From contig NW_024735516.1 in NCBI RefSeq assembly GCF_018991925.1, positions 169,501-233,500 of the forward strand: a stretch of DNA of 64,000 bases. The letters run 5' to 3'. Made by a program: the position numbers and the translations under genes. Below the pieces are notes generated by a model. It searched no databases, was not told the DNA's origin, and saw only the letters and a program-made list of their open reading frames with translations. Below, piece after piece: positions 58,818-64,000 of this stretch (the stretch's first letter is position 1; each line of letters begins with the position of its first letter). This DNA comes from Homarus americanus. Lineage: Eukaryota > Arthropoda > Malacostraca > Decapoda > Nephropidae.

Positions 58818-59199
58818 CATCCTTGACCACCGACGGGTCAAGACGGGTCAGACGCACCTGGCGCTGCTCAGCAGCAGCCAAGTCAACTGTTATGTTGGTC
58901 CATACCAACTCCCTCCCCTGAACCCTCCTCCCCACCGGAATATCAACAAGTTCTCGCCAGAAGTTACTATTTCACTTGGGAAAGGAATGGAACCAGTGTT
59001 GAATAGTGGTGAACAGTGCTTAAGTCAGTGAAAAACAACTCGGCAGTTGAGTCTGAGCCAAGCTAACCTTCATACAGTGAGGTCCCAGGTACCCAGTGAT
59101 AATTCGCCTGGGACCACACCTCAGACCACTTGAGTGAGTGAAGTCCTGTGGCAACAGACCACGTGGTGTCCCCATTATGCACAACACCGCATAGTGAAT
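58816..59199. other. Unassigned sequence
   Basis: No gene is recognised. Confidence 0.5.
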
Positions 59200-59395
59200 G
59201 AGTTGCTACAGCATCATGTGAAGTTCCTCATAACACCTGCGAGGGAATTACTACATCACGTGATGCCCCTCATAACACCATCTGTGAGGGAATTACTACA
59301 TCATCAGGCCCCTCATACACCATCTGGTGAGGAACTAGTACCCACGTGATGCCCTCATAACGCCAACATCTGTGAGGGAGTTACATTACACCATG
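59200..59395. repeat. Approximately 50-bp minisatellite, four units
   Basis: Units contain CCCTCATAACACCATCTGTG and GAGGGAATTACTACATCA. Confidence 0.88.
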
Positions 59396-59439
59396 CTCTG
59401 TTGTTCAACACCTCAGCCGCTATGATGTACGTGTGTAAA

Positions 59440-59612
59440 CATTAATCTGTATGTTCACTGTATGTTCCTTCACCTTCTAATGAAGGCTTTTGTTAAACCA
59501 CCAATGTATGTAATAAGTCATTTACGTCGAACATATTTTCAGCCTTCGGTCTGCAAACTTTTTTAATAAACCGTTTATTGTTATTGTTATTATTATTATT
59601 ATTATTATTACA
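59440..59612 (+). mobile_element. Solo 3' UTR of the (TTA)n-tailed non-LTR family
   Basis: ATATTTTCAGCCTTCGGTCTGC and TAATAAACCGTTTATTGTTA followed by (TTA)n match the 3' UTR pattern of the element at 35130-35628. No coding part remains, so it is a strongly 5'-truncated copy. Confidence 0.65.
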
Positions 59613-59767
59613 CACACACAGGTAAAGTCAGGTAAGACGCTGGGCTGGTCTAACAGACAACACTACGATCAAGGGCCATAGAACACACTCTTCCCCGCGT
59701 TACTACAACACTTTACGGTAACCCAACACTGGACACTTAACCCAGAGCCGCGGATAACAACTCCCTG

Positions 59768-59930
59768 ATACAGAGATTAAATTAATTATGCAAATGCGCC
59801 AGAGTTATTAGAGGAGGAGGAGGAGGAGGAGGAGGAGGAGGACAGAAGATGCTGTCTCTCATCCCCCTTTAAGAGATCCAGTCATCCTGGGGTTGAACTC
59901 GTTGGTCTGACAACCCCACAGACGCCGTCA
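59768..59930 (-). repeat. Inverted copy of the 38206-38365 flank
   Basis: The reverse complement carries TTCAACCCCAGGATGACTGG, ATCTCTTAA, a (CTC)n run (GAG on the plus strand at 59811-59840) and CATTTGCATAATTAATTTAA in the same order as 38206-38365. Confidence 0.85.
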
Positions 59931-60345
59931 GGGTGAGGGAGCCCCAGACTTGGAGACCTGGTGTTTGTTATCACCCCACAGACGCCAACAGGTGAGGGAG
60001 CCCCCAGACTCTGGGGACCTGGAAGAGTTATCACCCCTGCACAGACGCTGCCGTGTGGAGGGAGCCCCTGACTCTGGGGGACCTGGTGTTTACATTACCA
60101 CACAGACGCCGTCAGGAGGGAGCCCCTGCAGGACCTGGGGACCTGGTGTTTGTTATCACCCCACAGAGGCTGTCAGTGTGAGGGAGCCCCCAGACTCTGG
60201 GGACCTTAGGTTTGTTATCACCCCACAGACGCCGTCAGGGTGAGGGAGCCCCAGACTCTGGGGGACCTGGTGTTTGGTTATCACCCCACAGGCGCTGTCA
60301 GGGTGAGGGAGCCTCAGGACTCTGGGGACCTGGTGTTTGTTATTA
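59920..60345 (-). repeat. Inverted 60-bp minisatellite, about seven units
   Basis: The unit is the reverse complement of the 36070-38205 array: CACAGACGCCGTCAGGGTGA, CCCCAGACTCTGGGG, ACCTGGTGTTTGTTATCACC. Confidence 0.94.
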
Positions 60346-60374
60346 ATATACACAAAACCATAGTTGATATGATA

Positions 60375-60905
60375 AATACTGTTGTGGCCACTTGTGATAA
60401 GACTCCAACAGTGGCCGCCAGGTACCGTGATAAGACTCAACAGTGGCCGCCAGGTACCGTGATAAGATCACCACACCGTGATAATGATCTCAACAGGCCG
60501 CCAGGTACCGTGATAAGGCTCAACAGTGGCCGCCAGGGTACCGTGATAAGACTCAACAGTGGCCGCCAGGTACCGTGATAAGATCAACAGTGGCCGCCAG
60601 GTACCGTGGATAAGACTCATCAGTGGCCACCAGGTACCGTGATAAGACTCAACAGTGGCCGCCAGGCACCGTGATAAGATTCAACAGTGGAAGCCGCCAG
60701 GTACCGTGATAAGACTCAACAGTGGCCACCAGGCATCAGGATAAGATTCCTCAACAGTGGCCGCCAGGTAATCAGATATGTCAACAGTGGCCGCCAGGTA
60801 CCGTGATAAGACTCAACAGTGGCCGCCAGGTACTGTGATAAGATTCAACAGTGGCCGCCAGGTACTGTGATAAGACTCAACAGTGGCCGCCAGGTACCGT
60901 GATAT
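60375..60905. repeat. Approximately 32-bp minisatellite, about 16 units
   Basis: Units contain GTGATAAGACTCAACAGTGG and CCGCCAGGTACC. Confidence 0.95.
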
Positions 60906-60984
60906 CAAAGGCTATTGTCGGGTTCTGGGGAGAGAGATTTAGACCCACCAATAGGATTACAGCTGGACACGGATACCACTCTTA

Positions 60985-61192
60985 CCTCTCTCCGTCCCTC
61001 ACCCCTTGCTCTCTCTCCGTCCCTCACCCCTCGTTTTCTCTCCGTCCCTCACCCCTGCTTCCTTTTCTCCGTCCTCACCCCTTGCTCTTCTTCTTCTCTC
61101 TGTCCTCACTCCCTCTCTCTCTCTTCTTCCGTCCCTCACCCCCTCTCTCTCTCTTCTCTCTGTCCCTCACCCCTCTCTCTTCTCTGTCCTCA

Positions 61193-61223
<31 letters not shown>

Positions 61224-61332
61224 TCCTCACCCCTCTCTCTCTCTGTCCCCTCATTCCGCTCCCCTCTCTCCGTCCCTCACCCCTCATTCGCTCCCTCTCT
61301 CTCTCTCTCCCTCCTTCCCTTTCCCTCTCTTT
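60985..61332. repeat. Pyrimidine-rich minisatellite
   Basis: CCGTCCCTCACCCCT words alternate with CT runs. Serine/leucine/proline-rich frames on the plus strand are compositional. Confidence 0.92.
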
Positions 61333-61600
61333 TACTCCGAGAATAAATCTTATAACACTGTTGGTCAGCTTTGCTTGCGTTGTGTATATTTAGTGTATTG
61401 TTTTCCTTGTCTATGATGTTTATCTTTATAACCTTGTTTACATTGTCTATCTTGCTTACATTGTTTATAGTGATTAACAGTTTATCACCTTGTTTACCTT
61501 GTTCTTGTTACTATCGTTTTTCCTGGTTTACTCTTTGTTTTATCTTGAAGGACAGAGCCCATATGACCGTGGTGGGGAGGGAGCAACAAGCTTTAGGGAT
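61333..61600. other. Unassigned sequence with loose CTTGTTTACATTGT words
   Basis: No gene is supported. Confidence 0.5.
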
Positions 61601-61848
61601 GACCAGAGGACAAGAACCTTCGCCCTCAGTATCTCGTTGACCCAAGAGGATCCGAGACTCTAGGAGCCTCGGGCACCAAGGCTCTCAAGTCCTTGAATGA
61701 ACTGGGCTCAAAACTTATTGAAACCCTTGGAGGCACCACACCGCCGAGCTACTTGTTAGAGAGCCTCAGTAAGGTGATCCAGAGAGGGATGCTTCCAGCA
61801 TACCGGGATCTCGCCCCTCACCCGAGGAGCTCCAGGGAGTCATTGTAA
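61601..61848 (+). pseudogene. Short coding-like fragment, family not recognised
   Basis: From about 61639 to the stop TAA at 61846-61848 one frame gives a non-repetitive helical reading: LGASGTKALKSLNELGSKLI, then ETLGGTTPPSYLLESLSKVI, then QRGMLPAYRDL. The regular hydrophobic spacing suggests a helical segment of a mobile-element protein. I cannot name it from the sequence alone. It has no credible start codon and stops after about 70 codons, so a decayed fragment or an exon are both possible. Confidence 0.3.
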
Positions 61849-62044
61849 TGGGTTGTGTGGACATGTATAGAAATATGAAGAGATAAAAACACTGTGGAAC
61901 AATTTATATAACAAAAAGAATTCGGTGGGGGAAAATATCTACCCAGACTTCTGGGAAAATATTTCCAATTTTCCTGGAGCGATGTTTATTGTCTTCTAAT
62001 GATAACCAACCAGAGCTTTGAGGAGTGTCGGCCCCTTTTAATTT
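61849..62044. other. Unassigned sequence
   Basis: Nothing recognised. Confidence 0.5.
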
Positions 62045-63094
62045 CCTTTGGGTGCAGGTGGGGAAGGGGGTGTAGGGGTGAATAGGGATGGGGGCAAGGG
62101 GTGTAGGGAGAGGGTGAGGGGTGTAGGAAGGGGGTGGGAGGGGTGGAGGGGGGGGTGTAGGGGAGGGGGTGTGGGGGGTGTAGGAAGGGGTGTGGAGGGG
62201 TGTGGGGTGTATAGAGATGGGGCAAGGGGTGTAGGGAGAGGGGTGGGAGGGGTGTAGGAAGGGGTTGAGGGGTGTAGGGAGGGGGGTGTGGGGGGTAGGG
62301 AAGGTGGAGGGGTAGGGAGGGGGTGTGGGGGTGAAGGGATGGGGGGGGGAGGGGTGGGGTGTGGGAGGGGGAGGGGTGTAGGGAAGGGGGTGGGAAGGGG
62401 TGGGGAGGGGTGTATAGGGATGGGGGGTGTGGGGAGAGGGGTGAGGGGTGTAGGGAGGGGTGTGGGAGGTGTATAAGGATGGGGGTGAGGGGTGTTGGAG
62501 TAAGGAAGGGGAGGGGGGTGGGAGGGGTGTGGGGAGGGGGTGGGAAGGGTGTAGGGGAGGGGGGGGAAGGTGTAGGGGAGGGGTGTGGGAGGTGTATAGG
62601 GGATGGGGTGGGGAGGGGTGTAGGGGAGAGGGTGAAGGGGTGTGTAGGGGAGTGGGGTGGAGGTGTATAGGGATGGGGGTGAGGGGTGTAGGGGAGGGGG
62701 GGTGAAAGGTGTAGGGGAAAGGGGTGTGGGAGGTGTATAGGGATGGGGGTGAAGGGTGTAGGGAGGGGGGTGGAGGTGTATAGGGGATGGGGTGAGGGGT
62801 GTAGGGAGAGGGGTGAAGGATGTGAGGGAGGGGTGAAGGATGAGAGGGGAGGTGAAGGGGTGTAGGAAGGGGCGTGGAGGTGTATAGGATGGGGGTGAGG
62901 GGTGTAGGGGAGAGGGGTGAAGGATGTAGGAGGGGTGTAGGGAGGGGGCTGAGGTAGGGATGGGGGGTAGGGGTAGGGGAGGGGTGAAGATGTAGGGAGG
63001 GGGGTGAAGGTGTAGGAAGGGCTGGAGGTGTATAGGGATGAAGGTGAAGGGTAGGGAGGGGTGAAGGATGTAGGAGGGGCGTGGAGGTGAGTAG
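62045..63094. repeat. G-rich minisatellite
   Basis: Loosely repeated GGGGTGTAGGGAGAGG, GGTGTATAGGGATGGGGG and GGTGAAGG blocks over about 1 kb. It is extremely G-rich on the plus strand and a candidate G-quadruplex region. Glycine-rich frames are compositional. Confidence 0.94.
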
Positions 63095-64000
63095 ATTTTT
63101 TTTTTATTTTTTTTTTTTTAGGTTAAGGTGGGGAAAGGATGGAAGGCATGCTGGGGCTCAAGGCACAGCCAGACATGAGGGATAGAGAAGTCACAACATA
63201 TAGTCGTGGGGGGAAAGGTTGGAAAAGAAGTTTAATGAGTTAAATAGAGGGGGACGACGCCCCTTGTTTTACATATTACAGAGTTTGTTGGCTAACTAAG
63301 CTAACCTAGGATTTAGGATGAGGTTGCACAATGGTTATTTTAGTAGACAATGACTAGATTGATTTTACAATTACAAGTTTATTAACATCTTATACTGTAT
63401 TACGTTATGGACTCACTTGATTGTGACTTGTTAAATGTGAATTTATATCATCTAAGTTTTAATCTAAGGTGGATCACTGTGGCGGACATAGATGGGTCGC
63501 GGGTTGGGTTGTTGTAGTGCGGGCAGACTCCGGGGCCACCAGGCGTGGGGTCTCCCTCCGTTGATGTCTTCCCCGCGTAGGTGGTCTGGGCTGTGAGGGT
63601 CGTCCAGGAGCTTGTCCCAAACCTTCTTCCCTAGGCGATGGAACCTGAAGTTGAGGGCCTCTGTTTTATTTCTTAGGTGGATGGTTTCCACTGTCTCCTG
63701 GTAGGGTGGCGCTTGGCCACTGGCTGACCTCAAACATTTGTTTTGGAAGCTCTGTAGTTGTTGTAGTCTAGTCTTCCCGAGTGTGACGAGTGGTATAGAT
63801 GGGTACTCCAACACAGGCCTCACCAGCGCCTTGTACAGGTGAACTTGTATCTTCTCAGGCATCAATTTAAAACGTTTTAATTTGGCTGCGGCGACTTTGA
63901 CTTTATTTAGTCTGTCCTTCACGTGGGGAATGATGCCCGTCCGAGAAATGATGAGGCCGAGCAACCTGCCTTGTTTAGAGTACTCAATCTCTTCGTCGTC
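63095..64000 (-). mobile_element. 3' part of a poly(A)-ended non-LTR retrotransposon, cut by the window edge
   Basis: On the minus strand a coding region (64000-63464) is followed by a 3' UTR of about 345 bp and then an A-rich tail (a T run at 63095-63119 on the plus strand). The tail abuts the G-rich minisatellite. Poly(A)-ended 3' UTR and RT-type coding content together identify a LINE-like insertion. The tail is only lightly interrupted (one A among the Ts), suggesting a fairly recent event. Confidence 0.75.
63464..64000 (-). CDS. C-terminal part of a non-LTR reverse transcriptase polyprotein (partial)
   Basis: The frame is open from the window end (reading DDEEIEYSKQGRLLGLIISR) to the TAG at 63464-63466, about 178 codons without a stop. 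LLGLIISRTGIIPHVKDRLN is the post-palm segment of jockey/CR1-like RTs. KLKRFKLMPEKIQVHLYKAL and VRPVLEYPSIPL form the thumb-like region, and LQSFQNKCLR is the typical helix after it. The C-terminal 80 residues are proline- and arginine-rich with no zinc knuckle visible. The active site lies outside the window. Of the retroelement readings here, this is the one with no lesion inside the visible part. Clade assignment is inferred. Confidence 0.72.
   Translation of the reverse strand, partial: DDEEIEYSKQGRLLGLIISRTGIIPHVKDRLNKVKVAAAKLKRFKLMPEKIQVHLYKALVRPVLEYPSIPLVTLGKTRLQQLQSFQNKCLRSASGQAPPYQETVETIHLRNKTEALNFRFHRLGKKVWDKLLDDPHSPDHLRGEDINGGRPHAWWPRSLPALQQPNPRPIYVRHSDPP

Overview
This is eukaryotic, repeat-dominated DNA, most likely from an arthropod and plausibly a decapod crustacean. 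The evidence is more than a dozen interstitial (TTAGG)n/(CCTAA)n tracts (the arthropod telomere motif), long CA/GA/CATA microsatellites, dozens of unrelated minisatellites, and decayed non-LTR retrotransposons of several lineages. The species assignment is inference. There are no operons, rRNA genes, clear functional tRNA genes or CRISPR arrays, and no host gene could be identified with confidence. By adding up array lengths by eye, tandem repeats fill roughly 45% of the window.

Layout. 1-5.5 kb: a 1-kb TG-rich minisatellite, telomere-like tracts, microsatellites and AT-rich filler. 5.6-14.5 kb: the retrotransposon island. It holds the 3' end of one APE-type non-LTR element (5585-6072, ending in (TAG)n), a nearly complete element of a different type (copy A, 6073-9697), and a second, 5'-truncated copy of that element (copy B, 11732-14468) with a further APE-type fragment inserted in it in reverse. 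Copies A and B encode a cysteine-rich CXC-like N-terminus, a reverse transcriptase with YADD, and a C-terminal zinc-knuckle plus restriction-like nuclease region. Both lie between (TAG)n tracts. 15-32 kb: a chain of about 20 minisatellites with a few tRNA-derived SINE-like copies. 33-35.6 kb: a heavily mutated APE-type element and a separate LINE 3' end. 36-42 kb: a 2.1-kb array of a 60-bp unit and several smaller arrays. 42.56-53.9 kb: an 11.3-kb array of a 26-bp unit, roughly 430 copies. 55-63 kb: more minisatellites, including an inverted partner of the 36-38 kb locus with its unique flank (59.77-60.35 kb). 63.1-64 kb: a non-LTR element on the minus strand with a poly(A) end, cut by the window edge.

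Many long open frames here are by-products of tandem repeats. Arrays whose unit length is not a multiple of three (26 bp, 16 bp) and lacks stops stay open in all three frames of a strand. The only readings with protein-family support are parts of retrotransposons. The most interesting items are the CXC/RT/nuclease element with its apparent (TAG)n target, a roughly 45-bp dispersed core that repeatedly sits beside TTAGG tracts, and the inverted duplication of the 60-bp minisatellite locus.
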